Origin: Muribaculum sp. An289
Lineage (GTDB): Bacteria; Bacteroidota; Bacteroidia; Bacteroidales; UBA932
DNA: 64,000 nt
NCBI RefSeq assembly: GCF_002159555.1
Contig: NZ_NFIV01000001.1
Span: 124,001-188,000 of the forward strand
Direction: 5' to 3'
The position numbers and the translations under genes are program-made. The notes below the pieces were generated by a model. That model was not told where the DNA came from and made no database searches. It saw only the letters and a program-made list of their open reading frames with translations. Shown in pieces: positions 8,697 through 17,364 of the stretch (position 1 is the first letter of the stretch; each line of letters begins with the position of its first letter).

Positions 8697-8912
8697 TCCG
8701 GGAAAGTGAACCAAATTCCCACGAATCCATGACACTTTCCCCCGGGAATATTGCTCATAACGCTTTTTTCATCTGCATTATCGGGGAAAGTGAACCAATT
8801 TGCCATGAAACCGCGGCACTTTCCCCTGGGAATATTGCTCATAACGCTATTTTCATCTGTATTTTCGGGGAAAGTGAACCAATTTACCACGAAACCGTGG
8901 CACTTTCCCCCG
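8697..8912. repeat. 84-bp tandem repeat, three palindromic units
   Basis: The motif GGAAAGTG begins at 8701, 8785 and 8869, an exact 84-bp period. In each unit it is closed by an inverted CACTTTCC (8733-8740, 8817-8824, 8901-8908). The second and third units extend the stem to 10 bp (GGGGAAAGTG / CACTTTCCCC). Between stems lies a conserved linker, GGGAATATTGCTCATAACGC, followed by TTTTCATCTG-like sequence. The last unit ends after the stem. Because 84 is divisible by three, frames stay open on both strands. Confidence 0.9.
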
Positions 8913-9013
8913 GAACTAAAGCGGTTCGACAAATATATCAGAAGATATTATTGACACCGCCGCCGAAATATCCACCCTCGATTTTTCCAGTGCATTTCAT
9001 CACCCGAAATGTC

Positions 9014-9056
9014 GCGCAGGTAACGGTGACAAACGGCCAACGATGGCAAACGACAC
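9014..9056 (+). repeat. Direct repeat copy 2 (about 40 bp)
   Basis: An exact 16-bp match to 7833-7848, followed by a diverged continuation that rejoins at AAACGAC. It lies in non-coding DNA and probably marks a decayed copy of the 5' end of the 7845 gene or of a relative. Confidence 0.7.
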
Positions 9057-9107
9057 GGGAAAAAAATTTGTAAAAACGTAAAATTTGTGGAAACGAAAAA
9101 CAAGAAC

Positions 9108-9154
9108 AGGACTCGCTTCGGGGTATGTCCGCACACCACCCGAAAACAAGTCCT
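9108..9154. repeat. Short foldback hairpin
   Basis: Nested inverted pairs AGGACT (9108-9113) / AGTCCT (9149-9154) and TTCGGG (9117-9122) / CCCGAA (9139-9144), centred near 9131 and followed by an AT-rich stretch. It could act as a plus-strand terminator, but no plus-strand gene ends just before it. Confidence 0.5.
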
Positions 9155-9200
9155 ATTTTATTATAATAAAGAATCTATCCCCCTCGCACCAAGCTACCGG

Positions 9201-9428
9201 CCACTCAGCATCTCACATCAAACGGCCGTCCACTCGGCATCTCGCATCAAACACCTGCCACTCGGCATCTTACCACCGGCAGAAGTTCAGTCACTGCCAG
9301 CCCAATCATTGCTAAGCCCAGCCATTGCCAAGTCCAGTCACCGCAATCACTGCCAGCCCAGTCATTGCCAACACAGTCACCGCAGTCACTGCCAACACAA
9401 TCGCCGCCAAGCACAGTCACTGCCAAGT
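9201..9428. repeat. Minisatellite-like DNA after the bactofilin gene
   Basis: Two families. CCACTCGGCATCTCGCATCA-like units start at 9201, 9230 and 9258 (28-29 bp period, last one partial). From about 9288 to the bactofilin stop there is a degenerate run built on CAGTCACTGCCA / CAGTCATTGCCA at about 15-bp spacing. This is the 3' flank of the bactofilin gene on the minus strand. Confidence 0.75.
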
Positions 9429-9896
9429 TCAGTCTTTGTCCGAGACCTTGTCTCCGGCAGAAGCTTTACTGGTAGCAGAAGTTACAGAAGTTTTGCTGCC
9501 GGCAGAGGCCTTGTCGCCTTTTGCAGACTTGAGCCTTTCGTCGAAATCGCCGGTCGTAATCATCCGGCAGGTGCAGTTGAATATCGAGCCGATTTCGACA
9601 CTGAGCTTCACTATCTCGGCCGTACCGGAAAGAGAGCAGCCGTTTTTCAGGGAAAGGGTATCCCCTATCGTCACGCTTCCGCTGACCTTGCCCCAGATGT
9701 CCGCACTGCGGGCAATGATATCGCCGACAATCTCGGAAGTTTCACCGACGAGCACTTTGCCCTCGGTGATTATGCTACCCTCGAATCTGCCGTCAACCCT
9801 GATATCCGAAGAAGATATCATCGTACCTTTCAGCTCAGTACTCGATGCGAGCCTGCTTATCTCATTGAAGTTTACATTACCTTCGTTCTTTGCCAT
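9429..9896 (-). CDS. Bactofilin (polymer-forming cytoskeletal protein)
   Basis: A 155-residue bactofilin. Residues about 18-112 form the right-handed beta-helix core, visible as spaced G/V-rich repeats (LKGTMISSSDIRVDGRFEGS, GKVLVGETSEIVGDIIARSA). Short polar tails flank it; the C-terminal tail is low complexity (SATSKASAGDKVSDKD). Bactofilins polymerise without nucleotide at the inner membrane and often recruit cell-wall enzymes. No partner peptidase lies adjacent; the M23 lipoprotein at 37.7 kb is the nearest candidate, which is speculation. The gene is isolated between repeat arrays on both sides. Confidence 0.93.
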   Translation of the reverse strand: MAKNEGNVNFNEISRLASSTELKGTMISSSDIRVDGRFEGSIITEGKVLVGETSEIVGDIIARSADIWGKVSGSVTIGDTLSLKNGCSLSGTAEIVKLSVEIGSIFNCTCRMITTGDFDERLKSAKGDKASAGSKTSVTSATSKASAGDKVSDKD

Positions 9897-9913
9897 ATAT
9901 AACTGTTTTTATA

Positions 9914-10014
9914 ATTACAAAATCAAACCGTCCGGGGTCAATTACAAAATCAATGTCCGGAATCAAATACAAAACAACGTCCGGAATCAAATACAAAATC
10001 AATGTCCGGGATCA
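9914..10014. repeat. 25-bp tandem repeat, four units
   Basis: Four head-to-tail units of about ATTACAAAATCAATGTCCGG plus ATCA begin at 9914, 9941, 9966 and 9990, with lengths 27, 25, 24 and 25. They fill most of the gap between bactofilin and lpdA. The sequence to 10055 continues as shorter CTACGGTG/TTACGGTG-like repeats. Confidence 0.85.
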
Positions 10015-10060
10015 AAGTCCCGCTACGGTGCTATGGTGTTACGGTGCTACGGCGATACAG

Positions 10061-11461
10061 CTAAATATGTACCGCTTCACCGTGGACGGCGGAAGCCGCT
10101 TCCATGATTGCCTCGCTCATCGTAGGATGAGGGAAAATTACCGACATGATGTCCTTGCAGGTGGCATTCATCTTCATGGCAAGCGAAATCACAGAAAGCA
10201 TTTCCGTGACATTCTCGCCCACCATGCTTGCTCCAAGGACCCTGTCGGTCTCGGGATCAGCAAGTATCTTCACGAATCCTTCCCTCTCGCCGGAAGCCGT
10301 AGCCTTGCCGGAAGCCGTAAACGGGAATTTTCCCACTTTGTAAGCGATTTCCTTCGCCTTGGCAGTACGTTCGTTCAAGCCTACCGAAGCGACCTGAGGA
10401 CAAGTATAGGTACATGAAGGTATTATTCCATAATCGACCGGGGCCGGAGCCAGCCCGGCTATGTTTTCGACACAGTTGATTGCCTCAGCCGAAGCGACAT
10501 GTGCCAAAGCCGGGGTAGCTATGACATCTCCGATGGCATAAACACCCTTGAAAGAAGTCTCATAATGCCCGTCCACCGGTATACGGCCCTTTACGCATTC
10601 GATTCCGAGACTGTCGAGGCCGATATTGTCAGTATTAGGGACGACACCTACTGCCGACAGGACTACATCGGCCCTGAGCTCCGTCTCCCCTTTCTTCGTG
10701 TCGATTTTCAGGACGACCCCATCTCCGGAAGTGTCAACGGATTTCACTGCGGATGACACCATCACCTTTATTCCGCGCTTCCTGAAAGAACGGCTGAGCT
10801 GCGCGGAGGCTTCGTCATCTTCGAGAGGAAGAATCCTGTCCAAGAACTCTATTATGGTAACATCCACGCCCAATGATGCATAGAAAAACGCGAGTTCGCT
10901 GCCTATGGCTCCCGAGCCTATTACAGCCATTGAAGACGGAAGGGTTTCAGGCACCAGGGCATGACGGTAGCCCAGAATCTTCTTTCCATCGATCGGGGCG
11001 AAAGGAAGTGAAGCCGCACGGGCGCCGGTCGCCACGATAATGTGTTCCGCACCGTATTCCGCACTGCCCCCTTCCGCAAGGGCGACATCCACTACGGCAT
11101 GTCCGCCGTCATTACGCAAACGGGCCTCGCCCTTTATGACGGTGACACCGTTTTTCTTGAACAAGTACTCTATTCCTTTTGACATGGTGGAAGCCACTCC
11201 CCTGCTGCGGGACACTATGGCCTGTATGTCCGCTCCGACATTTTCCGCCGAGAAACCGTATTCGGTCCCGTGGATGGCGGTAAGATAACTCTCCGCGCTT
11301 TTCAACAGAGCCTTGGTCGGGATGCATCCCCAGTTAAGGCAGATACCGCCAAGCGATTCACGCTCTATCACGGCGCATTTCATTCCCAGCTGTGCAGAAC
11401 GTATCGCAGCCACATAACCGCCGGGCCCCGCACCTATTACTATGACATCGAATCTTTCCAT
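10061..11461 (-). CDS. lpdA: Dihydrolipoyl dehydrogenase
   Basis: FAD-dependent E3 component that reoxidises lipoamide in 2-oxoacid dehydrogenase complexes or the glycine cleavage system. It has 466 residues. The FAD-binding motif GAGPGGYVAA is at 10-19 and the redox-active disulfide is C41/C46 in GGICLNWGCIPTK. An NAD-binding GSGAIGSELA segment lies in the middle, and the C-terminal dimer interface carries the catalytic HPTMSE motif. No E1/E2 genes are adjacent in the window. It lies 8 nt after secA on the same strand, so the two may be co-transcribed. Confidence 0.96.
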   Translation of the reverse strand: MERFDVIVIGAGPGGYVAAIRSAQLGMKCAVIERESLGGICLNWGCIPTKALLKSAESYLTAIHGTEYGFSAENVGADIQAIVSRSRGVASTMSKGIEYLFKKNGVTVIKGEARLRNDGGHAVVDVALAEGGSAEYGAEHIIVATGARAASLPFAPIDGKKILGYRHALVPETLPSSMAVIGSGAIGSELAFFYASLGVDVTIIEFLDRILPLEDDEASAQLSRSFRKRGIKVMVSSAVKSVDTSGDGVVLKIDTKKGETELRADVVLSAVGVVPNTDNIGLDSLGIECVKGRIPVDGHYETSFKGVYAIGDVIATPALAHVASAEAINCVENIAGLAPAPVDYGIIPSCTYTCPQVASVGLNERTAKAKEIAYKVGKFPFTASGKATASGEREGFVKILADPETDRVLGASMVGENVTEMLSVISLAMKMNATCKDIMSVIFPHPTMSEAIMEAASAVHGEAVHI

Positions 11462-11469
11462 TATCGTTA

Positions 11470-14400
11470 TTATTGATTTTTACCGCAACAATTTTTGTAT
11501 TTCTTCCCGCTTCCGCAAGGGCATGGGTCATTCCTGCCGACCCTCTTTTCGACCCTTACCGGGGCTTTGCTCTTAGGTTCCCCGCCATTGGTGTAAAGCT
11601 CCGACCTGCCGGTCTGCATACGGCTCATGTCGGTGCGGCGCTGCTCGCTCTCGCGTACAGTGGCGTTCTGCCTCAAAGGTATGAAAGCCCTCAACAGGAA
11701 AGAAAGGACATCCGAAGATATGCCTTCGACAGTCTCCTTGAACAGGCCGTAGCTTTCCATTTTATAGATAAGAAGCGGATCCTTCTGCTCGTAAGTCGCA
11801 TTCTGGACGGACTGCTTCAGGTCATCCATGTTTCTCAGATGCTGCTTCCAATGTTCGTCTATCTGGTAAAGCATTATCGTCTTCGCAAGAGACCTGGAAA
11901 TCTCCCGGCCCTCGTTTTCATAAGCCTTTTTCAGATTCACGGCAATGGTAAGGGCCTTTACACCGTCGCTTATAGGAATTGCTATGTTTTCGTATATGGC
12001 ACTCTGCGTTTCATATACATTCTTTATTATCGGCATCGCCTGGGTTATCATGGTATCCATGCGGCGGTCGTAAGTTGCCGTAATCGCTTCCGCGAGTTTG
12101 TCAGAAAGTTCATCGCGTTTCGAGTTTTCAAACTCCTTCTCGGTAAACGGCACCTCGATCGAAAGGAGCTTCATTATTTCATACGAAAACGCCCCGTATT
12201 CGTAGTCGCCGTATTTTTCCATGACGGAGTCCGCCAAATCCTGAATCATATTGGACAGGTCAATCTCTATCCTCTCTCCGTTCAATGCATTGCGGCGGCG
12301 CCCGTAAATGGCCTTCCTCTGGGCGTTCATCACGTCATCATATTCGAGAAGCCGCTTACGGATACCGAAGTTGTTTTCCTCGACACGCTTCTGGGCGCGT
12401 TCTATCGCGTTGGAAAGGGCTCCCGCATTCAGGGCTTCGCCCTCTTTCAACCCGAGCCTGTCCACTATCCTCGATATACGCTCCGCTCCGAAAAGTCGCA
12501 TCAGATTGTCTTCAAGGGACACATAGAAGACCGAAGATCCCGGGTCCCCCTGACGTCCGGCACGGCCGCGGAGCTGCCTGTCCACACGCCGGCTGTCATG
12601 CCTTTCCGTACCGATTATGGCGAGACCGCCGGCCTTGCGGACCTCCTCGGTAAGTTTGATATCGGTACCACGTCCGGCCATGTTCGTTGCAATGGTGACA
12701 GTACCGGCCTCCCCGGCATGGGCGACAATCTCGGCCTCACGTGCATGCTGTTTTGCATTCAGCACCTGATGGTTTATGCCGCGCATCCTGAGCATGCGGC
12801 TGAGAAGTTCGGAAACCTCCACGGACACCGTACCGACAAGGACAGGACGGCCTTTTCCTGTAAGGTTTACGATTTCGTCTATGACGGCCTTGTATTTTTC
12901 ATTCTTCGTCTTGTATACGATATCGTCATAATCGATTCTGATTACAGGCTTGTTCGTAGGAATGACCATCACATCCATCTTGTAAATGGACCAGAACTCT
13001 CCTGCTTCCGTCTCCGCCGTACCGGTCATACCGGCAAGTTTATGGTACATCCTGAAATAGTTCTGGAGGGTGATGGTGGCGAAGGTCTGGGTGGCCGCTT
13101 CGACCTTGACATTCTCCTTCGCCTCTATGGCCTGGTGCAGTCCGTCCGAATAACGGCGGCCTTCGAGGATACGTCCCGTCTGCTCGTCCACTATCTTGAC
13201 CTTGTTGTCCATAACGACATATTCGACATCCTTTTCGAACATCGCATACGCTTTCAGCAACTGGTTGACGGTATGGACACGCTCGGATTTAAGGGCATAG
13301 TCGGAAAGTATGGCATCCTTCTTCTGCTGTTTTTCCATTTCCGAAAGTGCGGTGTCCTTCTCCAGTTCCGCTATCTCCTCTCCCACGTCGGGAAGCACGA
13401 AGAACCTGTTGTCCTCGAATCTTTCGCTGAGAAGGTCATGTCCCTTGTCGGTAAGGTCTACCGTCCTCTGCTTTTCATCTATGACGAAATAAAGAGGGTC
13501 GGTGATAATATGCATGTTCCTGTTATTGTCCTGCATGTAACGGCCTTCCACACTGAGCAACAGCTGTTTCATACCCGGCTCGCTGAGGAATTTGATAAGG
13601 GCGCCCATCTTAGGCAGGGCCTTGTGGGCACGCAAAAGCGGAACCGCACCTTCGTCGTTCTTGCCTTCGGCTATGAGTTTTTTCGCCTCGTTGAGATAAC
13701 CTATCGCGAGCTGCCTCTGGGCATTGTAAAGTTTTTCTACGTATGGCTTGTACTCCATGAACTGCTGGTCGTCACCCTTCGGCACCGGGCCGGAGATAAT
13801 CAACGGAGTACGGGCATCGTCGATGAGCACGGAATCGACCTCGTCGACTATGGCATAATGATGCTTGCGCTGTACGAGGTCCTTAAGGGAAATGGCCATA
13901 TTGTCCCTGAGGTAGTCGAAACCGAACTCATTGTTGGTACCGAACGTTATATCCGCATTGTAGGCAGCCTTGCGGGCCTCGGAATTCGGCTGGTGCTTGT
14001 CGATGCAATCCACGGAAAGTCCGTGGAACATGTAAAGCGGCCCCATCCATTCGGAGTCTCGTTTCGAGAGGTAATCGTTGACGGTCACCACATGCACGCC
14101 TTTTCCGGCCAGGGCGTTCAGGAAAACCGGAAGCGTGGCGACAAGGGTCTTTCCCTCACCGGTCGCCATCTCCGCTATCTTTCCCTGATGCAAGGCGATA
14201 CCGCCAATGAGCTGCACGTCATAATGCACCATGTCCCACACTATCGTATTTCCGCCTGCCGTCCACGAATTTTTCCACACGGCCTCGTCCCCCTCGATAT
14301 GCACGAAATCTTTCTGGGAACTGAGTTTCCTGTCGAAGTCCGTGGCTTTTACGCGTATCTCGCTGTTCTGCGCGAATCTTCTTGCCGTCGATTTCATTAT

Positions 14401-14739
14401 GGCGAATGCATCCGGAAGGATTTCGTTCAGCACCGCTTCTATTGTATCGTCGATGTTCTTCTCAAGGGTATCCGCCTCGCTTGCCAGCTTCTCCTTTTCG
14501 GCTATGGGAAGTTCCTTTTCCAGCTCGGCCTTGATTTCGGCAATCCTTTTCTCGTCCGCCTCTATCGCGGCCGCCACACGCTCCCTCAGCTTCCCGCTCG
14601 CTTCACGCAGCTCGTCCACAGAGAGCTTGTCTATCCTGTCATAGGCCGCCAGCACCTTTTCCAATATCGGCTTCACGGCCTTCAAATCACGCTCGGCCTT
14701 GGAGCCGAACAGTTTCTTCAAAATATCAGCAAAAGACAT
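11470..14739 (-). CDS. secA: Preprotein translocase ATPase SecA
   Basis: Motor ATPase that drives unfolded preproteins through SecYEG. At 1089 residues it is longer than the 901 of E. coli but usual for Bacteroidetes. Walker A GEGKT is at 194-198, the DEVD box is present, and [12 protein letters not shown] marks the second helicase motor. The N-terminal about 110 residues contain an inserted Glu/Lys-rich helix. The C-terminus ends in a SEC-C zinc finger, [15 protein letters not shown], which binds SecB or ribosomes in other species. The start [12 protein letters not shown] is standard. Confidence 0.98.
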   Translation of the reverse strand: MSFADILKKLFGSKAERDLKAVKPILEKVLAAYDRIDKLSVDELREASGKLRERVAAAIEADEKRIAEIKAELEKELPIAEKEKLASEADTLEKNIDDTIEAVLNEILPDAFAIMKSTARRFAQNSEIRVKATDFDRKLSSQKDFVHIEGDEAVWKNSWTAGGNTIVWDMVHYDVQLIGGIALHQGKIAEMATGEGKTLVATLPVFLNALAGKGVHVVTVNDYLSKRDSEWMGPLYMFHGLSVDCIDKHQPNSEARKAAYNADITFGTNNEFGFDYLRDNMAISLKDLVQRKHHYAIVDEVDSVLIDDARTPLIISGPVPKGDDQQFMEYKPYVEKLYNAQRQLAIGYLNEAKKLIAEGKNDEGAVPLLRAHKALPKMGALIKFLSEPGMKQLLLSVEGRYMQDNNRNMHIITDPLYFVIDEKQRTVDLTDKGHDLLSERFEDNRFFVLPDVGEEIAELEKDTALSEMEKQQKKDAILSDYALKSERVHTVNQLLKAYAMFEKDVEYVVMDNKVKIVDEQTGRILEGRRYSDGLHQAIEAKENVKVEAATQTFATITLQNYFRMYHKLAGMTGTAETEAGEFWSIYKMDVMVIPTNKPVIRIDYDDIVYKTKNEKYKAVIDEIVNLTGKGRPVLVGTVSVEVSELLSRMLRMRGINHQVLNAKQHAREAEIVAHAGEAGTVTIATNMAGRGTDIKLTEEVRKAGGLAIIGTERHDSRRVDRQLRGRAGRQGDPGSSVFYVSLEDNLMRLFGAERISRIVDRLGLKEGEALNAGALSNAIERAQKRVEENNFGIRKRLLEYDDVMNAQRKAIYGRRRNALNGERIEIDLSNMIQDLADSVMEKYGDYEYGAFSYEIMKLLSIEVPFTEKEFENSKRDELSDKLAEAITATYDRRMDTMITQAMPIIKNVYETQSAIYENIAIPISDGVKALTIAVNLKKAYENEGREISRSLAKTIMLYQIDEHWKQHLRNMDDLKQSVQNATYEQKDPLLIYKMESYGLFKETVEGISSDVLSFLLRAFIPLRQNATVRESEQRRTDMSRMQTGRSELYTNGGEPKSKAPVRVEKRVGRNDPCPCGSGKKYKNCCGKNQ

Positions 14740-14857
14740 ATTTCATCAAAATTGTAAACAATCCTGCAAAGATAATAAAATATACGCACATAAAAAAGAC
14801 GGCCGCCATCGCAAAACGACAACAGCCATCTCTTTTTTCTATGTCTCTCCTACCGGA

Positions 14858-15028
14858 TTATTCAGCCAACGATATGGCGCCGGTCGGGCAGACATCCGAG
14901 CAAGCACCGCATTCGATGCACTTGTCCGGATCGATTTTGTAAATATCGCCCGCAGAGATTGCCCCTACTGGACATTCATCGATACATGTGCCGCAAGCAG
15001 CACAATTTTCAGAAATTTTGTAAGCCAT
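14858..15028 (-). CDS. 2[4Fe-4S] ferredoxin
   Basis: A 56-residue clostridial-type ferredoxin beginning MAYKISENC. It has two CxxCxxCxxxCP motifs: CAACGTCIDECP at 9-20 and CIECGACSDVCP at 37-48. Each is followed by a GAI turn, giving the internal two-fold symmetry of this family. It transfers electrons at low potential, for example with pyruvate:ferredoxin oxidoreductase or Rnf in anaerobes. It is monocistronic, with a minus-strand promoter TTTG (15107-15104), N22, TATATTTG (15081-15074). Confidence 0.95.
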   Translation of the reverse strand: MAYKISENCAACGTCIDECPVGAISAGDIYKIDPDKCIECGACSDVCPTGAISLAE

Positions 15029-15073
15029 TATAAAAAACTTTAAAAATTGTTAAATGTCATTGTTATTAGGGCG

Positions 15074-15122
15074 CAAATATATCATATTTTTTTTAATTGG
15101 AGCCAAATATGGCGTATATTTG
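15074..15122. promoter_or_regulatory. Divergent promoters of ferredoxin and the DUF1573 operon
   Basis: Minus strand: TTTG (15107-15104), 22 nt, TATATTTG (15081-15074), for the ferredoxin. Plus strand: TATATTTG at 15115-15122, about 35 nt before the DUF1573 ATG, with only a T-rich -33 region at 15091-15094. The ferredoxin -33 box lies between the two -7 boxes. Confidence 0.55.
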
Positions 15123-15157
15123 TCGGACAATTTTTATTTTTGAAATCCGAAGACGGA

Positions 15158-16255
15158 ATGAAAACATATTTTTACATATTGTCAATCATCGCATTCGCGC
15201 TCTTTTCGGGGACATGCCTCGGACAGTCCGGCGAAACATTCGGAAACGCGGTAAGGTTCGACAGGACGACCCACGATTTCGGTACGATAAAATTGGGAAG
15301 CGGCCCCGTGGAGTGCGTTTTCACCTTCGAAAACATAAGCGGAGGGCCGATGGCCGTATACAACGTGGTGACGAGCTGCGGCTGCACCACGACAGAATGG
15401 ACGAAAGAGCCCATAATGCCGGGAGGGAAAGGGAACATTACCATAGAATATACCAATGACGAGGGGCCGTACCCTTTCGACAAGACCATAACCGTATACA
15501 TGTCCAACTATACGAGGCCCATACTATTACGAGTAAGGGGAGTATGCATCGACAAGGAGAAAAAGCTGGATGAAATCTATACGGAAAGCTACGGGGCGCT
15601 GGGACTGAGAAGCAATGAATTTTCGGTAGGGAACATAGACCAGGGAAAATCCAAGGGGGACGAAATATATGTCGCCAACACCTCCGCCTCCCCCGCCAGG
15701 ATAAGTTTTACGGAAATAACGCCAGGCCTCGAAATAGAGGTCTCGCCCAATCCCATACCGGCAGGCGCCACGGCAAAACTGGCATATACGGTTACGACCG
15801 GCCCGGGAGAATGGGGGAAAACCGTTTATGAAGCCACACCGGTAGTGAACGGAAAGGCACAGACAGGCAAGGACCCGTTGAAGATACGGTGCTTCATAAA
15901 GGAGGATTTCAGCGGCTGGAGCGAAGAGGAGATAAGGAACGCGGCGCTGCCGATGTTCAATGCGAGCAGCTATACCTTCAACCCAGTAGCGAAAGGCACT
16001 GAGGTAAAAGGCTCGTTCTCCCTCAAGAACCACGGGAAGAGCCCGCTCGTAATACACAAGATAGAAGCGGACAGCGACGACATATCCTTTTCACCCGTAA
16101 ATGAAATAGGAGCCGGGGAAAGCGGAAACATCGACTTCGTTTTCGACACCTCGGACAGGACTCCGGGCGAAGAGGTACTCATAATAGCGACACTTACCAC
16201 CAACGCGCCGAAAAGGCCGATGATAAACATTTTCATACAGGGATTCATAAAATGA
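15158..16255 (+). CDS. DUF1573 domain secreted protein
   Basis: A 365-residue exported protein: signal peptide about 1-22 (hydrophobic core YILSIIAFALFSG), then repeated immunoglobulin-like DUF1573/ASH-type domains. The first contains FGTIKLGSGPVECVFTFENI and TSCGCTTTEW; the last contains FNPVAKGTEVKGSFSLKN. In this family such domains occur in periplasmic or outer-membrane proteins of Bacteroidetes; no biochemical role is established. I chose the ATG at 15158 because it directly begins the signal peptide. The stop overlaps the meaB ATG (ATGA), so translation is probably coupled. Confidence 0.88.
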   Translation: MKTYFYILSIIAFALFSGTCLGQSGETFGNAVRFDRTTHDFGTIKLGSGPVECVFTFENISGGPMAVYNVVTSCGCTTTEWTKEPIMPGGKGNITIEYTNDEGPYPFDKTITVYMSNYTRPILLRVRGVCIDKEKKLDEIYTESYGALGLRSNEFSVGNIDQGKSKGDEIYVANTSASPARISFTEITPGLEIEVSPNPIPAGATAKLAYTVTTGPGEWGKTVYEATPVVNGKAQTGKDPLKIRCFIKEDFSGWSEEEIRNAALPMFNASSYTFNPVAKGTEVKGSFSLKNHGKSPLVIHKIEADSDDISFSPVNEIGAGESGNIDFVFDTSDRTPGEEVLIIATLTTNAPKRPMINIFIQGFIK

Positions 16256-17364
16256 AACAGCAAGGAGATTTTTTCGACGATTACCATAACGACGACAGCG
16301 CCCTCGGGATACAGGACGGAGTCGTACATCCGCCGGCCGTAAACCCTTATCTGGACAGGATACCGAAGAGGAAAAAGACCGTACAGCCGGCAGAATTCTA
16401 CATAGAAGGCATATTCAGGGGGGACAGGACCATACTCAGCCAGGCAATCACGCTCGTGGAAAGTTCTCTCGCCGAACACAGGGCGATAGCCAACGAGATA
16501 ATCGCCGCCTGCCAGAAACGTTCATCCAAAACCGAAAGCATGCGCATAGGCATAACCGGGGTTCCCGGAGTAGGCAAGAGTACGTTCATCGAAGCCTTCG
16601 GAGGGTACATAACCTCACAGGGACACAGGCTGGCCGTATTGGCGATAGATCCGAGCAGCGAGCGCACCAAAGGCAGCATCCTCGGGGACAAGACAAGGAT
16701 GGAAACCCTGTGCAACGACCCCAACGCCTTCATCAGGCCGAGCCCGAGCGCCGGTTCATTGGGCGGAGTCGCAAGGAAGACAAGGGAAACCATATTGCTG
16801 TGCGAAGCAGCCGGCTTCGATGTGATATTCATAGAAACAGTCGGCGTAGGGCAGTCCGAGACGGCCGTCCATTCGATGAGCGACTTCTTCCTGCTGCTGA
16901 TGCTTTCCGGGGCAGGAGACGAATTGCAGGGAATTAAAAGAGGTATAATGGAGATGTCCGACCTGATAGCGATAACCAAGGCGGACGGGACCAACGTGGA
17001 CAAGGCGACCATGGCCATGGCACTGTACAGGAATGCGCTCGCGCTGTTCCCTCCTACCGAATCCGGATGGAAACCGACGGCACTGACATCCTCGGCCGTC
17101 ACACGTGAAGGCCTGAAGGAAATCCTCGAAAAGATAAAAGAGTATTTCACCCTCGTGAAAGGCAACGGATACTATCTGAAAAGGCGTCGCGAGCAGGCGC
17201 GTTTCTGGATGTACGAAAGCATAAACGAATCCCTGAAGGAAATGTTCTACGAAGACGGGGAAATAAAGAAAATGCTTCCGTTTTATGAAGAAGCCGTGCT
17301 GAAAGGGGAGCTCGAATCCTTCAGCGCCGCAGGGGAACTGCTTGACAGATACCGGAGGAAATGA
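16252..17364 (+). CDS. meaB: MeaB/ArgK-family G3E GTPase
   Basis: A 370-residue P-loop GTPase of the methylmalonyl-CoA mutase chaperone family, which protects and reloads the B12 enzyme. The P-loop GVPGVGKST is at 103-111, the switch region ETVGVGQSET is present, and TKAD is the guanine-specificity motif. The first about 45 residues are a polar extension. Mutase genes (mutA/mutB) are commonly adjacent in Bacteroidetes but are not in this window. It overlaps the genes on both sides by 4 nt. Confidence 0.93.
   Translation: MKQQGDFFDDYHNDDSALGIQDGVVHPPAVNPYLDRIPKRKKTVQPAEFYIEGIFRGDRTILSQAITLVESSLAEHRAIANEIIAACQKRSSKTESMRIGITGVPGVGKSTFIEAFGGYITSQGHRLAVLAIDPSSERTKGSILGDKTRMETLCNDPNAFIRPSPSAGSLGGVARKTRETILLCEAAGFDVIFIETVGVGQSETAVHSMSDFFLLLMLSGAGDELQGIKRGIMEMSDLIAITKADGTNVDKATMAMALYRNALALFPPTESGWKPTALTSSAVTREGLKEILEKIKEYFTLVKGNGYYLKRRREQARFWMYESINESLKEMFYEDGEIKKMLPFYEEAVLKGELESFSAAGELLDRYRRK

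Larger units (their letters stand above)
8355..9428. other. Gene-free repeat island (about 1.07 kb)
   Basis: I see no credible gene here. ORFs in both strands (for example 8555-9073 plus, 8630-8932 minus) exist because an 84-bp repeat stays in frame. The stretch holds, in order: a 13-bp copy of GACCAGCGGATAA (8428-8440, also at 7854-7866), a 192-bp concentric palindrome (8479-8670), three 84-bp palindromic repeat units (8697-8912), a second copy of the 7833 repeat (9014), a short foldback (9108-9154) and minisatellite-like DNA (9201-9428). Confidence 0.7.

Noticed and set aside
8697-8912. CRISPR array
   Set aside because: Only three units, and the intervening sequences are near-identical, not unique spacers. 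No cas genes are in the window.
8555-9073. A 172-codon plus-strand frame through the 84-bp repeats
   Set aside because: It stays open because the repeat length is a multiple of three, and the minus strand is open for the same reason. No signal, family or ribosome-binding sequence supports it.
9087-10107. Two plus-strand frames (271 and 260 codons) over the bactofilin gene and its flanks
   Set aside because: They run antisense to bactofilin and across minisatellite repeats; products are low complexity.
11473-14757. A 1094-codon open frame antisense to the whole of secA
   Set aside because: It mirrors secA codon for codon and arises from secA's codon bias. The translation shows no domain, and SecA itself is certain.
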